DNA from: Oscillospiraceae bacterium
Lineage (GTDB): Bacteria; Bacillota; Clostridia; Lachnospirales; Lachnospiraceae
Direction of reading: 5' to 3'
Assembly: GCA_021771715.1 (NCBI GenBank)
Contig: JAETOO010000020.1
Span: forward strand, 1-62,725
DNA: 62,725 nt
Part shown: in pieces, positions 42,452 through 51,248 of the stretch
Position numbering within the stretch: position 1 is the first letter of the stretch
How the letters are laid out: each line of letters starts with the position of its first letter
The notes under the pieces: model-generated
The model's database searches: none
What the model was told of the DNA's origin: nothing
What the model saw: the letters and a program-made list of their open reading frames with translations, nothing else
Translations under genes and position numbers: made by a program

Positions 42452-42470
42452 GGTAAGAAGACAGGCAGGG

Positions 42471-42576
42471 ACAGCCTGCAGGTGGTATCAGAGTGGGCTT
42501 TTGCTGCAGGGAGACGGCCGGGGGGACGGGCTCCTGGGCGAGGAAGCTGTGATTGGACCGCCTGCAGGCTGTTTTT
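42471..42576 (+). terminator. Long-range inverted repeat between rbsK and the dehydrogenase gene
   Basis: Perfect 12-bp arms ACAGCCTGCAGG (42471-42482) and CCTGCAGGCTGT (42561-42572), followed by TTTTT. The loop is about 78 nt, so it may be an attenuator rather than a simple terminator. Confidence 0.5.
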
Positions 42577-42627
42577 GGACAAGATTAAAGAGAGCGTGAA
42601 AACTGAAAATTTAGAAAGGAGAAGCGT

Positions 42628-43515
42628 ATGAAGCTTGGATTTATTGGATTGGGGATTATGGGGCGGCCGATGGTGAAGAATCTGCTGAAGGCCGGAGTGG
42701 AGGTACTGGCGACGGATCTGAACCAGGATGCGGTGCAGGACGTGGTCGCTGCGGGTGCTGTGGCGGCGACGTACGCCGAGATCGGTGCATCGTGCGACAC
42801 CGTGATCATCATGGTGCCGAACGGGGCGATCACGAAGGCGATCCTGTTCGGAGAGGGCGGCGTGGCGTCGACGGTGCGGCCGGGCTGCATCGTGTGCGAT
42901 ATGAGCTCCGTGACGCCGGTAGAGTCGCGGGAGTGCTATGAGCGTCTGAAAAAGCTGGGTGTCGGGTTCGTGGACGCGCCGGTATCGGGCGGCGAGCCGG
43001 GGGCGGTTGCCGGGACGCTCGCAATCATGGCGGGCGGCGAGCCGCAGGACTTTGCGTCGCTGAAAAAATATTTTGATATTCTGGGCTCCTCGGCGCTGCT
43101 GATCGGCGGGCCGGGCAGCGGAAGCGTGGCGAAGCTCGTGAACCAGATCATTGTCAACAACAATATCGCGGTGGTCTCCGAGGCGTTTGTCTTTGCCGAG
43201 AAGGCCGGGGCGGATCCGGAGAAGGTCTACCAGGCGATCCGCGGCGGGCTGGCCGGGAGCGCGGTCATGGACGCGAAGGTGCCGATGATCCTCGATCGGA
43301 ACTTCAAGCCGGGCGGACCGATCCGCATCAACCACAAGGATATCAAGAATGTCGTCGAGACGGCGCACGCGATCGACGTGCCGATCCCGTACACGGCACA
43401 GCTCTACGAGATCCTGCAGTCACTGAAGATCCACGGCCACATGGAGGACGACCACAGCGGAATCGTGCAGTACTTTGAGGCGCTCGCGGACGTAAAAGTG
43501 GAGAAGAAGAGCTGA
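42628..43515 (+). CDS. 3-hydroxyisobutyrate dehydrogenase-family oxidoreductase
   Basis: A 295-residue NAD(P)-dependent beta-hydroxyacid dehydrogenase. The Rossmann motif is GFIGLGIMGRPMVKNL. The substrate-binding segment is DAPVSGGEPGAVAGTL, and the catalytic Lys lies in VAKLVNQIIVNNNIA. Family members include tartronate semialdehyde reductase and the tetronate dehydrogenases (LtnD, PdxA2 pathway). Pairing with a DUF1537 kinase favours oxidation of a four-carbon acid sugar, but no matching isomerase or decarboxylase is encoded nearby. Confidence 0.87.
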   Translation: MKLGFIGLGIMGRPMVKNLLKAGVEVLATDLNQDAVQDVVAAGAVAATYAEIGASCDTVIIMVPNGAITKAILFGEGGVASTVRPGCIVCDMSSVTPVESRECYERLKKLGVGFVDAPVSGGEPGAVAGTLAIMAGGEPQDFASLKKYFDILGSSALLIGGPGSGSVAKLVNQIIVNNNIAVVSEAFVFAEKAGADPEKVYQAIRGGLAGSAVMDAKVPMILDRNFKPGGPIRINHKDIKNVVETAHAIDVPIPYTAQLYEILQSLKIHGHMEDDHSGIVQYFEALADVKVEKKS

Positions 43516-43599
43516 CGGGCGAAAGCAGGCAGGTGCGAAGATGGAACGTTTGACGATCGAAGGCTGTAAACACGGGAAAAAAGAGACGGAGGAGGATCT

Positions 43600-45018
43600 A
43601 TGGGGCGGAGTGCGGATATTCTGAATACATACAAAGAGATTGATGAGGCGTGGATTGACGGGTTGCTGGCGGCGGAGATCGCGGCGAACCGGAGGAAGCT
43701 CGTGGTGCTGGATGACGATCCGACGGGAGTGCAGACGGTGCACGATATCTCGGTCTACACGGACTGGGACTATGAGAGCATCCGGCAGGGCTTTCTGGAG
43801 GAGAACAACCTGTTTTACATTCTGACAAATTCCAGGGGGTTCACGCAGGAGGAGACGATGCGTGTGCACCACGAGATCGCCGAGGTCACAGACCGGGTGG
43901 CGAAGGAGCTGGGACGCGACTATCTGTTTCTGAGCCGCAGCGACAGCACGCTCCGTGGGCATTATCCGCTGGAGACACAGCTCTTGCGGGCAGACTATGA
44001 GAAGAACACGGGCCGTGTCATCGACGGGGAAATCCTCTGCCCGTTTTTCAAGGAGGGCGGCCGGTACACGATCGACAACGTCCACTACGTCAGGTACGGG
44101 AATGAACTGATCCCTGCAAACGAGACGGAGTTTGCAAGGGATAAAACGTTTGGCTATACGGCGGCGACGCTGCCGGAGTATGTCGAGGAGAAAACGCAGG
44201 GCGGCTGCCGTGCGGCGGATGTGACCTGTATCTCCCTGGAGGCGCTCCGCGCTATGCAGATCGACCGGATCGAGGAGCAACTGCTCGGTGTGCACGATTT
44301 CGGGAGGGTGATCGTCAACGCGGTCGATTACGCGGATCTGAAAGTATTCTGTGTGGCGCTGTACCGCGCGATGGCAAAGGGCAGAGTGTTTATGTTCCGC
44401 ACGGCGGCGGCACTTGTCAAGGTGATGGGAGGCGTGACCGACCAGCCGCTGCTGGAGCGGGAGCAGATGACGGATGCAGGCAATCCGAACGGCGGGATTA
44501 TCGTGATCGGCTCCCACACGGAGAAGACGACCCGGCAGCTTGAGGCGCTCAAGGCGCTGTCAGAGATCGACTTTATCGAGCTGAATGCGACGCTCGTGCG
44601 GGACGAGGCAGCATTTGAGCAGGAGCTGGAGCGCTGCCTTTTGAAGGAGGAGACCGGCATCCGCGCAGGCCGGACCGTCTGCTGCTATACGACGCGCGCA
44701 CTGATCACGGCGGACACCGGGGACCGGGAGGACGAGCTGCGGCTGTCCGTAAAGATATCCGACGCCGTGCAGTCGCTGGTCGGACGGCTGAAGGTGACGC
44801 CGCGCTTCGTGATCGCAAAGGGCGGCATCACGTCGAGCGATGTCGGGAAGAAAGCGCTCGGCGTAAAGCGCGCCAACGTGCTCGGCCAGATCGAGCCCGG
44901 CATCCCTGTATGGCAGACCGGAGCCGAGAGCCGCTTCCCCGGCATTCCCTACGTGATCTTCCCGGGAAATGTCGGCGAGGACGGAACGTTGCGTGCGGCG
45001 GTGGAGAAGCTGAGCTGA
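43600..45018 (+). CDS. Four-carbon acid sugar kinase (DUF1537/OtnK-like)
   Basis: A 472-residue ATP-dependent kinase. N-terminal substrate domain: VVLDDDPTGVQTVHDI and FLSRSDSTLRGHYPLE, both family signatures. The C-terminal nucleotide-binding domain includes VIGSHTEKTTRQ, FVIAKGGITSSDVG and VIFPGNVGEDGTL. Known members phosphorylate erythronate, threonate or 3-oxo-tetronate. It is the last gene of the operon. ATG 43600 follows GGAGGAGGATCT. Confidence 0.9.
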   Translation: MGRSADILNTYKEIDEAWIDGLLAAEIAANRRKLVVLDDDPTGVQTVHDISVYTDWDYESIRQGFLEENNLFYILTNSRGFTQEETMRVHHEIAEVTDRVAKELGRDYLFLSRSDSTLRGHYPLETQLLRADYEKNTGRVIDGEILCPFFKEGGRYTIDNVHYVRYGNELIPANETEFARDKTFGYTAATLPEYVEEKTQGGCRAADVTCISLEALRAMQIDRIEEQLLGVHDFGRVIVNAVDYADLKVFCVALYRAMAKGRVFMFRTAAALVKVMGGVTDQPLLEREQMTDAGNPNGGIIVIGSHTEKTTRQLEALKALSEIDFIELNATLVRDEAAFEQELERCLLKEETGIRAGRTVCCYTTRALITADTGDREDELRLSVKISDAVQSLVGRLKVTPRFVIAKGGITSSDVGKKALGVKRANVLGQIEPGIPVWQTGAESRFPGIPYVIFPGNVGEDGTLRAAVEKLS

Positions 45019-45071
45019 GAGAGCGATGAAGATAGCGAGCTTTGTGAAAGTCTGCGCGGCAGTGGGAGGGA

Positions 45072-45099
45072 TAAAAAAGAGCCTGCCGCTGCAGACTCT
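45072..45099 (-). terminator. Terminator after the type III toxin gene
   Basis: On the minus strand: stem AGAGTCTGC/GCAGGCTCT (45091-45099 with 45078-45086), followed by TTTTTT. One mismatch within the stem. It closes the leftward toxin unit. Confidence 0.7.
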
Positions 45100-45140
45100 T
45101 AAATTCCCATAATGTCATGAAAATAAGAAAGTGTGGAATA

Positions 45141-45572
45141 TTAATATTTTCTGGCAAAAGCTCTCGGATGCATTGGGGCCGTTCCGTTTATGTGCCTGAT
45201 ATATGTATCCACGTAGTCATGAACTTCCTGGACGATAGTTGGAAGGTTCTTCATCATTTCATTGTATTCGTCCTGATCGACGATGGCGGCCGTGGATGAA
45301 TCAAAATAATCCTTGTCTTTGATGATTACAATCTTTGAATAATCCAGACCTGATTTCGTTTTCTTTGAACGTGCCGTTCCGGTGAACATAAATGCGTTTT
45401 TGTGTCCTAGGGAAGAACGGAATGGAACACAAATAAAGTAGTCGTCGTGCGATTCAATCAGCAGGCAAGTATAGGGACGCCCGTGTTTGTGCATTAGTTC
45501 AGGGTATGTAGCAGAAGGGTAGTCCTGGGTGAATTTTGATGATAGGAGTGATAATGCGGAATCATATTCCAT
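45141..45572 (-). CDS. Type III toxin (ToxN/TenpN/CptN-type endoribonuclease)
   Basis: A 143-residue protein starting MEYDSALSLLSSKF at ATG 45572, behind GAGGTG. The run RPYTCLLIESHDDYFICVPFRSSLGHK, then GLDYSKIVIIKDKDYF and DQDEYNEMMKN, has the features of CptN/TenpN-like type III toxins: a compact, basic, sequence-specific RNase. The decisive evidence is upstream: two tandem RNA repeats, a promoter and a terminator in the canonical type III order. The RNA would bind and silence the toxin. Subfamily is uncertain. Confidence 0.8.
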   Translation of the reverse strand: MEYDSALSLLSSKFTQDYPSATYPELMHKHGRPYTCLLIESHDDYFICVPFRSSLGHKNAFMFTGTARSKKTKSGLDYSKIVIIKDKDYFDSSTAAIVDQDEYNEMMKNLPTIVQEVHDYVDTYIRHINGTAPMHPRAFARKY

Positions 45573-45592
45573 TTTGCGACACCTCACAGCAT

Positions 45593-45628
45593 AAAAAAGC
45601 GAGGTCGACCAGTTGGAGTCAACCTCGC
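45593..45628 (-). terminator. Terminator between RNA antitoxin and toxin gene
   Basis: An 11-position stem with one mismatch (45618-45628 with 45599-45609) is followed on the minus strand by TTTTTT (45593-45598). It sets the high RNA-to-mRNA ratio that type III systems need. Confidence 0.85.
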
Positions 45629-45638
45629 CGGGAGTTTT

Positions 45639-45744
45639 CTTCGCTCGGTCAATTTTTATTTTACCGATGTGTCGGAACCGTCACACATCATCTTCGCTCG
45701 GTCAGTTTTTATTTTACCGACGAGTCGGAACCGTCACTCGTCAT
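45639..45744 (-). repeat. Two 53-bp antitoxin repeats
   Basis: Copy A is 45639-45691 and copy B is 45692-45744, period exactly 53 bp, 48 of 53 bases identical. Differences concentrate in the two arms of the hairpin and preserve pairing. Confidence 0.92.
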
Positions 45745-45780
45745 CATTTAGCGAAGGAAAGAAATACTTCTTTCACTTAT

Positions 45781-45809
45781 AGTATATGCGAAAGAGGGCT
45801 TTTTATCAA
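45781..45809 (-). promoter_or_regulatory. Promoter of the type III TA locus
   Basis: On the minus strand: TTGATA (45804-45809), 17-bp spacer, TATACT (45781-45786). The predicted start lies just before the leader that can pair with the repeats. Confidence 0.8.
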
Positions 45810-46034
45810 GAGCGGATATGACAAATTATGAAAAATTTTTTGAGGTATGAAGGAAAAAGCAATCATTTTTTTAAGTGGTTATATGGTTGACAACTGGTAA
45901 CGGTGGTAGGGTATAATGAAGAAGAACTCATTGATTTTTCTTGATTTGTGCGGTGTGATACGGTATGTGTGCGCTGCGGCGGGAAGCGGCGGTGCAACGG
46001 AGCGGAGAGAAGGGATGATTTGGGAGGTAGACGT

Positions 46035-48326
46035 ATGAAGCAGGAATATATAGAAAAAATCTATGCCGGCTGGCTCGCGAAGGTGATCGGGATCCGGCTG
46101 GGGGCGCCGATTGAGGGGTGGACGTATGAGAAGATTCAGAACATTTACGGAGAGCTGGATCACTACCCGGTCGATTATCAGGAGTTTGCGGCGGACGATG
46201 ACAGCAATGGGCCGCTGTTTTTCCTGCGGGCGTTAGAAGACCGAAAGTACCGGTGCAGTCGGTTGAAGCTGGGCCATGCTCAGGGGAGCACAGAATTTGC
46301 GGACTGCGCAGATAATGATCAGCAGGTACAAGGAAGCAGAGAATCCGGAAGCAGAGAAGACAATGACCTGCGGGCGCAGGATGTGGCGGAGGCGCTGTTG
46401 AACTATGCGCCGTATGAGCACGGCTTTTTCTGGTGGGGCGGGTATGGCATATCGACGGAGCACACGGCGTACCTGAATCTGAGAAACGGGATTCCGGCGC
46501 CGCGAAGCGGCAGCATCGAGCAGAACGGTGCGACGATGGCCGAGCAGATCGGCGGGCAGATCTTTATAGACACCTGGGGACTGGTATCCCCGGGCAACCC
46601 GGAACAGGCGGTGCGCTATGCGAGGGAGGCCGCGAGCGTCACGCACGGCGGGAACGGGATCTACGGAGGCATGTTCGTGGCTGCCTGCATCAGCTGGGCT
46701 TTCGAGGAGCACGATATTCGGAGGATCATCGAGAAAGGACTCGCCTACATCCCGGAGGATTGCGAGTACACGCGCGCAGTCCGCGCGGTCATGCAGTTTT
46801 ACGAGGAGCACCCGGAGAACTGGAGAGCGTGCTTCCGGTACATTTTTGAGAATTTTGGCTACGACCGCTACCCGGGCAACTGCCACATCATCCCGAACAG
46901 CGCGGTGATGATCCTGGCGCTGCTCTACGGGGAGGGCGACTTCTCGAGGACGCTCAATATCTGTAACATGTGCGGCTGGGATACGGACTGCAACGTCGGC
47001 AATGTCGCGACGATTATGGGAGTGCGGAACGGGCTGGACGGCATCGACTATGAGAAGTGGAGAAAGCCGGTTCACGATTTCCTCGCGTGCTCGAGCGTGG
47101 TCGGCTCGCTGAATATTATGGATATCCCGTTCGGGGCGACGTACATCGCGAAGTTGGCGTATGCGGTTGCCGGGGAGGAGATGCCTGAGCCGTGGAAGAC
47201 GATTGCGGAGCAGCGGATCGACAGCTGCCATTTCGAGTACCCCGGTTCGACGCACGCGATCCGGATCCGGGTGGATAGCCCGGGCGGGAATGCGTGCAAA
47301 GATGATACGCGGAAGGTAGCAGGAACGGATGAACTGGGTGAGAAATTTAGTGAGTGTGAGGTGCAAAATACAGAGGAGACTGCTTACACGGGGAAGCGTT
47401 CTCTGAAGTTCCTGGCGTACCATGTGGAGCCGGGGGAGAATATCTACGTGTACCGCAAGACGTACTATGAGCCGAAGGACTTCCACGACAGCCGGTATGA
47501 CCCGAGCTTCTCGCCGCTGATTTATCCGGGGCAGGTGCTGCACGGGAGCGCCTATCTTCCTGAGTACGGCTCGGATGCGCTGGTGAGCCTGTACGTGCGC
47601 GACGCGCACAGCGGGCGGATCTGGGAGAGCGAGCGGTGTGAGCTGACAAAGGGAGCGTGGAAGGAGCTTTGCTTTGCGATCCCGGAGATGGACGGGGCGC
47701 TTCTGGATGAGATGGGCTTTTGCTTCCATATAAAGGGGGAGACGCTGCAGAGCTTTGACTTTGTCGGAATGATTGACGATCTGTACGCGGACGGCGAGCC
47801 GGAGTATTCGGTCGAGCTGGCGAAGGAGCGGACGGAGCGCTGGGCAGGGCTGCACGAGGAGATCAGCCAGTTCACACGCCTCAAAGGACTGATGTACCTG
47901 GAGGGTGGGCAGCTGCATCTGTCCTGCGCGGACTTTGCGGAGGCGTATACCGGGAGACATGACTGGAAGGACTACACGGCAGAGTTCACATTTACCCCGC
48001 TGACCGGCGAGCATCACATGGTGAATGTCCGCGTGCAGGGAGCGATCCGCTCGTATGCGTTCGGGCTGCTCCCGGACGGGAAGGCGGCGCTTCTGAAAAA
48101 TCAGAATGGCTACACGGTGCTGGCGGAGTGCGGATTTGCATGGAAGGCCGGGACAGAGTACACCGTGAAGGTCACGGTGAAGGGAAATCAGATCCGGGCG
48201 GAGATAGATGGGTGCCGGCTGGAGGCAACGGACACGGAGGGTGCGTACCTGCAGGGTGCAGTCGGAATCGCACTGCAGGACGGCAGCCACTGCAGCCTTA
48301 GCAGAATCCGGATCGGGAGGGCGTAA
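46035..48326 (+). CDS. ADP-ribosylglycohydrolase-family protein with C-terminal sugar-binding-like domains
   Basis: A 763-residue protein. The N-terminal half has the ADP-ribosylglycohydrolase signature: EFAADDDSNGPLFF and the late GWDTDCNVGNVATIMG for the two metal ions, plus the subfamily run YGISTEHTAYLNLRNG. The C-terminal third has no catalytic motif and looks like a concanavalin/DUF1080-like beta-sandwich. Two low-complexity insertions occur: about residues 66-102 in the catalytic domain and near 415-445. Members near sugar genes may act as glycohydrolases. ATG 46035 follows GGGAGG. Confidence 0.82.
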   Translation: MKQEYIEKIYAGWLAKVIGIRLGAPIEGWTYEKIQNIYGELDHYPVDYQEFAADDDSNGPLFFLRALEDRKYRCSRLKLGHAQGSTEFADCADNDQQVQGSRESGSREDNDLRAQDVAEALLNYAPYEHGFFWWGGYGISTEHTAYLNLRNGIPAPRSGSIEQNGATMAEQIGGQIFIDTWGLVSPGNPEQAVRYAREAASVTHGGNGIYGGMFVAACISWAFEEHDIRRIIEKGLAYIPEDCEYTRAVRAVMQFYEEHPENWRACFRYIFENFGYDRYPGNCHIIPNSAVMILALLYGEGDFSRTLNICNMCGWDTDCNVGNVATIMGVRNGLDGIDYEKWRKPVHDFLACSSVVGSLNIMDIPFGATYIAKLAYAVAGEEMPEPWKTIAEQRIDSCHFEYPGSTHAIRIRVDSPGGNACKDDTRKVAGTDELGEKFSECEVQNTEETAYTGKRSLKFLAYHVEPGENIYVYRKTYYEPKDFHDSRYDPSFSPLIYPGQVLHGSAYLPEYGSDALVSLYVRDAHSGRIWESERCELTKGAWKELCFAIPEMDGALLDEMGFCFHIKGETLQSFDFVGMIDDLYADGEPEYSVELAKERTERWAGLHEEISQFTRLKGLMYLEGGQLHLSCADFAEAYTGRHDWKDYTAEFTFTPLTGEHHMVNVRVQGAIRSYAFGLLPDGKAALLKNQNGYTVLAECGFAWKAGTEYTVKVTVKGNQIRAEIDGCRLEATDTEGAYLQGAVGIALQDGSHCSLSRIRIGRA

Positions 48327-48355
48327 GCTTCGTCAATGAGCTGATGCAGAAAGAG

Positions 48356-48409
48356 AATCTTACAGAATTTGCAGTGTGAACCGTTTGCTGCAATTCTGTA
48401 AGATTTTAT
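48356..48409 (+). terminator. Terminator after the ADP-ribosylglycohydrolase gene
   Basis: A long stem, AATCTTACAGAATT..GCAG with CTGCAATTCTGTAAGATT (48356-48374 with 48388-48405), is followed by TTTTATAAT. One bulge. Confidence 0.75.
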
Positions 48410-48530
48410 AATTTGGGCACGAAAATGAAACATGCTGTGAAGTTTGCATAGTTTGTTCAAATCTGGCAATCCTATCATTAAATCAGCGTGAGGCAATATC
48501 TGTGGCGATGCAGCTGCGGCAGGACGGTCG

Positions 48531-48730
48531 CATCAATAGCTGCGGCGGAAGAAAATCCGTGCGGGCTGAGGGGCCGTCAGGGCGGGCCACATCAATGGCT
48601 GCAACGGAAGAAAATCCGTGCGGGCTGAGGGGCCGTCAGGGCGGGCCACATCTTTGACTGCAACGAGAGAAAATCCGTGCGGGTTGAGAGACCGTCGGGG
48701 GCGGGCCACATCTTTGACTGCGGCGGAAGA
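48531..48730. repeat. 59-60-bp tandem repeat upstream of the SpoIIQ-like gene
   Basis: Units start at 48531, 48590, 48649 and 48709 (partial), each CATC-x-x-x-GCTGC followed by GAGAAAATCCGTGCGGG and ending GGCGGGCCA. The first two are nearly identical. No coding role is evident in the 48327-48868 gap, which otherwise holds only the terminator above and the downstream gene's ribosome site. Confidence 0.9.
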
Positions 48731-48868
48731 GCCCCCGCATGTCGGCTGAGATGGCAGTACCGCTGCCGGAGGCTGCGCACACGGAAGCTGCTGCCACGCT
48801 GAGACGAATCAAGGATACGTGGGCAGGCGTCATGGTCCGTGTTCACGGAAAAGGATGAGGTGAATGAT

Positions 48869-49864
48869 ATGGATATGAGAGATTTCAAGGAGTTTTTCAG
48901 AAAACGCAGTACGATCTGGACGCTCAGCCTGTGTATGACAGGAATCATCGTGCTTGGCGGGATTGCTGCGGTTGACCGGTCACGCAGAGGAGACGACGAG
49001 CAGCAGGTGCAGAGCGAGCTTGGCGAGTATGCGCTTCTCCCAGAGGAGGCGAAGGATGTCAATGACACGCTGGATACGCCGCTTGACGAGGAGGACGCGG
49101 ATGCGGCCGAGGTGTCCGGCAGCGGTATGGATGGCCGGATCGGCGGCGCGGATGTGCAGCCGGCGGACGACGCGGCGGCGCAGGCGGGAGCCGATGAGGA
49201 CAGCCAGGCGGTGAGCGCGGACGGCGTATCCGCAGCTGCGGACGGTTCGGCGGACGGGACGGCTGCGGATGGATCAGCTGCAGATGAGGCGGCTGCAAGT
49301 GCTGCGGCGGGAGACGGCGCGGCCTCAGCGGGTATCGCAGGCGCGGACGGTGCGGATAGCCAGGAGAGCGCGGCGGTGTCGTCCACGGGCGTCGTCTCAG
49401 GACAGTCATTGATCTCGGAGCAGGCGCTGCTCTCGGAGGGGATTGCGTTCGCGGCGGAGCAGGAGTCGCTTCTGTGGCCGTCGGCGGGATCGATCCTGAT
49501 TGATTACAGCATGGATGGCAGCGTGTATTTTCCGACGCTGAATCAGTACAAGTACAATCCGGCGCTTGTGATCGGCAGCGACGCAGGCAATCAGGTGCTC
49601 GCGGCGGCGAAGGGCATTGTAGAGTCCATCTACGTCGACGAGGAGACCGGCACGACGCTGGTGATGAATATCGGTAACGGCTACCGGCTGACGTACGGCC
49701 AGCTCAAGGAGCTCGCGGTCGCGGAGGGTGATGTCGTCGAGGCAGGCGCGGTGATCGGGTACGTCAGCGAGCCGACCAAGTACTACACGAAAGAAGGCAG
49801 CAACCTGTACTTTGCAATGACAGAAAACGATCAGGCGGTCGATCCGATCCTGTATCTGGAGTAG
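48869..49864 (+). CDS. SpoIIQ-like degenerate M23 peptidase protein
   Basis: A 331-residue protein with one N-terminal membrane segment (ILSLCMTGIIVLGGI region), a very long Ala/Asp/Gly-rich acidic linker (about residues 50-185), and a C-terminal LytM/M23 fold. All zinc ligands are replaced: the usual HxGxD region reads NPALVIGSD, YGHL is YGQL, and HLHFE is NLYFAM. It is therefore inactive, like SpoIIQ of many Clostridia, which tethers the forespore to the mother cell through SpoIIIAH. ATG 48869 follows GAGGTGAATGAT. Confidence 0.75.
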   Translation: MDMRDFKEFFRKRSTIWTLSLCMTGIIVLGGIAAVDRSRRGDDEQQVQSELGEYALLPEEAKDVNDTLDTPLDEEDADAAEVSGSGMDGRIGGADVQPADDAAAQAGADEDSQAVSADGVSAAADGSADGTAADGSAADEAAASAAAGDGAASAGIAGADGADSQESAAVSSTGVVSGQSLISEQALLSEGIAFAAEQESLLWPSAGSILIDYSMDGSVYFPTLNQYKYNPALVIGSDAGNQVLAAAKGIVESIYVDEETGTTLVMNIGNGYRLTYGQLKELAVAEGDVVEAGAVIGYVSEPTKYYTKEGSNLYFAMTENDQAVDPILYLE

Positions 49865-50332
49865 CGGCAGGGAGCAGAAGCTTCGGCTGATCGCGGTCAA
49901 GTGTGGCGGAGTATGAATGTTTCCTGGCAGAGCAGCCGCGGTGCATATGCTGAGGCGGGTTTTCGGATATGCACCAATCTGCAGGAGACGTATACTATAT
50001 AAAGAGAAAACCGCAAACCGGGCTCTGCCGGGACGATGCAGGCGCTTTGGGAGCACCGTTTCGGGGCGGTTTGGAGAGAGACGCAAGAGAATCCGCAGCC
50101 GGATATGAAAAATAGCGTTACCCTTCCTGAGTGAAATACAAAACAGACGGCTGCTTCAGATCGGATCGAAGGCTGACAGTAATTTTTCAGCATTCGCATT
50201 CGGCTCCCGCAGCAAGTTCGCGGATGGCGGGAATAAATCACGGCGTTCGGCCTAGGCCGGGCGCTTTACATAAAACGGGAAAAATTTACATTTCATTAAT
50301 AGAAAAAGTAAGCGTTTTTTACATTTTGCGTG

Positions 50333-50338
50333 TATAAT
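50333..50338 (+). promoter_or_regulatory. Candidate promoter of the phosphodiesterase genes; 49865-50456 gap otherwise empty
   Basis: A perfect -10 TATAAT at 50333-50338 with TTTACA-like sequence upstream at a short spacing. The -35 is poor, so an activator or another sigma factor may be involved. No gene was found in the remaining roughly 590 bp between the SpoIIQ-like and phosphodiesterase genes. Confidence 0.45.
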
Positions 50339-50456
50339 AGCAAAGGTCGGAGTTCACGCAGGAATAGCGGCGGGAAGGACGGCATATATATGAGGAGGTG
50401 TCGGATCAGGGGGAGACGGATCCGGTGCAGCCATCAATGGCAGGAGGGGACGGAAT

Positions 50457-51188
50457 ATGAAGACAAAGATATGGGCACACAGAGGAGCGTCCGGCTACGC
50501 TCCGGAGAATACAATCGAGTCGTTTGAGCTCGCGGTCAGCCAGCAGGCGGACGGGATCGAGCTGGATGTGCAGCTGACGAAGGACGGGGAACTGGTCGTG
50601 ATTCACGATGAGTCGGTCGACCGCGTCAGCGACGGAACCGGGTATGTGAAGGATTATACGCTCGCAGAGCTGAAGCGGCTGAACGTGAACAGGCCGCACC
50701 CGGAGTACGCGAAGGTGCAGATTCCGACGCTGCGCGAGGTGTACGAGGCGGTGAAGGAGAGCGGCATTACCGTGAACGTGGAGCTGAAGACCGGGATCTT
50801 TTTCTATCCGGGCATCTGTGGAAAGGTGCTGGAGCTGGCTGAGGAGCTGGGGATGGAGGATCGCGTGTGGTACTCCTCCTTCAACCATATGACGCTGGTA
50901 TCGTTAAAACGGATGAATCCGAACGTTCGGACCGGCGTGCTCTACAGTGACGGCTGGCTGAACGTCGCGGAGTATGCGTCGCGGATCCAGGCGGACGCAC
51001 TGCACCCGGCCTTCTACAACGTGCAGTATCCATCGTTTATGAAGGATGCCAGGGAGCACGGGCTGGCGGTGCACCCGTGGACGGTGAACGACCGCGCGGC
51101 GCTGGAGTATATGGCAAAGGAGCACGTCGACGCAGTGATCACAAACTATCCGGACCGGGCGCGCAGGGTGCTCGCAGAGGTGGAGTGA
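50457..51188 (+). CDS. Cytoplasmic glycerophosphodiester phosphodiesterase
   Basis: A 243-residue GDPD-family enzyme releasing glycerol 3-phosphate from phospholipid head groups. Motifs: WAHRGASGYAPENT (catalytic His), GIELDVQLTKDGELVVIHDE (metal ligands and second His), NVELKTG and HPWTVND near the end. No signal peptide. It is followed by a second GDPD gene 60 nt downstream. ATG 50457 is behind AGGAGGGGACGGAAT. Confidence 0.92.
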   Translation: MKTKIWAHRGASGYAPENTIESFELAVSQQADGIELDVQLTKDGELVVIHDESVDRVSDGTGYVKDYTLAELKRLNVNRPHPEYAKVQIPTLREVYEAVKESGITVNVELKTGIFFYPGICGKVLELAEELGMEDRVWYSSFNHMTLVSLKRMNPNVRTGVLYSDGWLNVAEYASRIQADALHPAFYNVQYPSFMKDAREHGLAVHPWTVNDRAALEYMAKEHVDAVITNYPDRARRVLAEVE

Positions 51189-51248
51189 ACTCCATAAATA
51201 GCGTTTCTCCATAAACAGGATTTACAGAGCGGAAAAGAGGCACATACG

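Larger units (their letters stand above)
45593..45774 (-). ncRNA. RNA antitoxin of a type III toxin-antitoxin system
   Basis: The predicted transcript starts near 45774, covers two 53-nt repeats (45692-45744 and 45639-45691) and ends at the terminator. Each repeat folds as a GC-rich hairpin (e.g. GACGAGT/ACTCGTC around CGGTTCCG) followed by TCGGT/ACCGA with an A-rich loop. Five bases differ between repeats and four of them are two compensatory pair changes. The leader heptamer CTTCGCT (45756-45750) can pair with AGCGAAG in the repeats. The toxin would process this RNA into repeat units. Confidence 0.82.

Noticed and set aside
45639-45744. CRISPR array
   Set aside because: Only two adjacent 53-bp copies without unique spacers; the covarying hairpins fit a type III RNA antitoxin.
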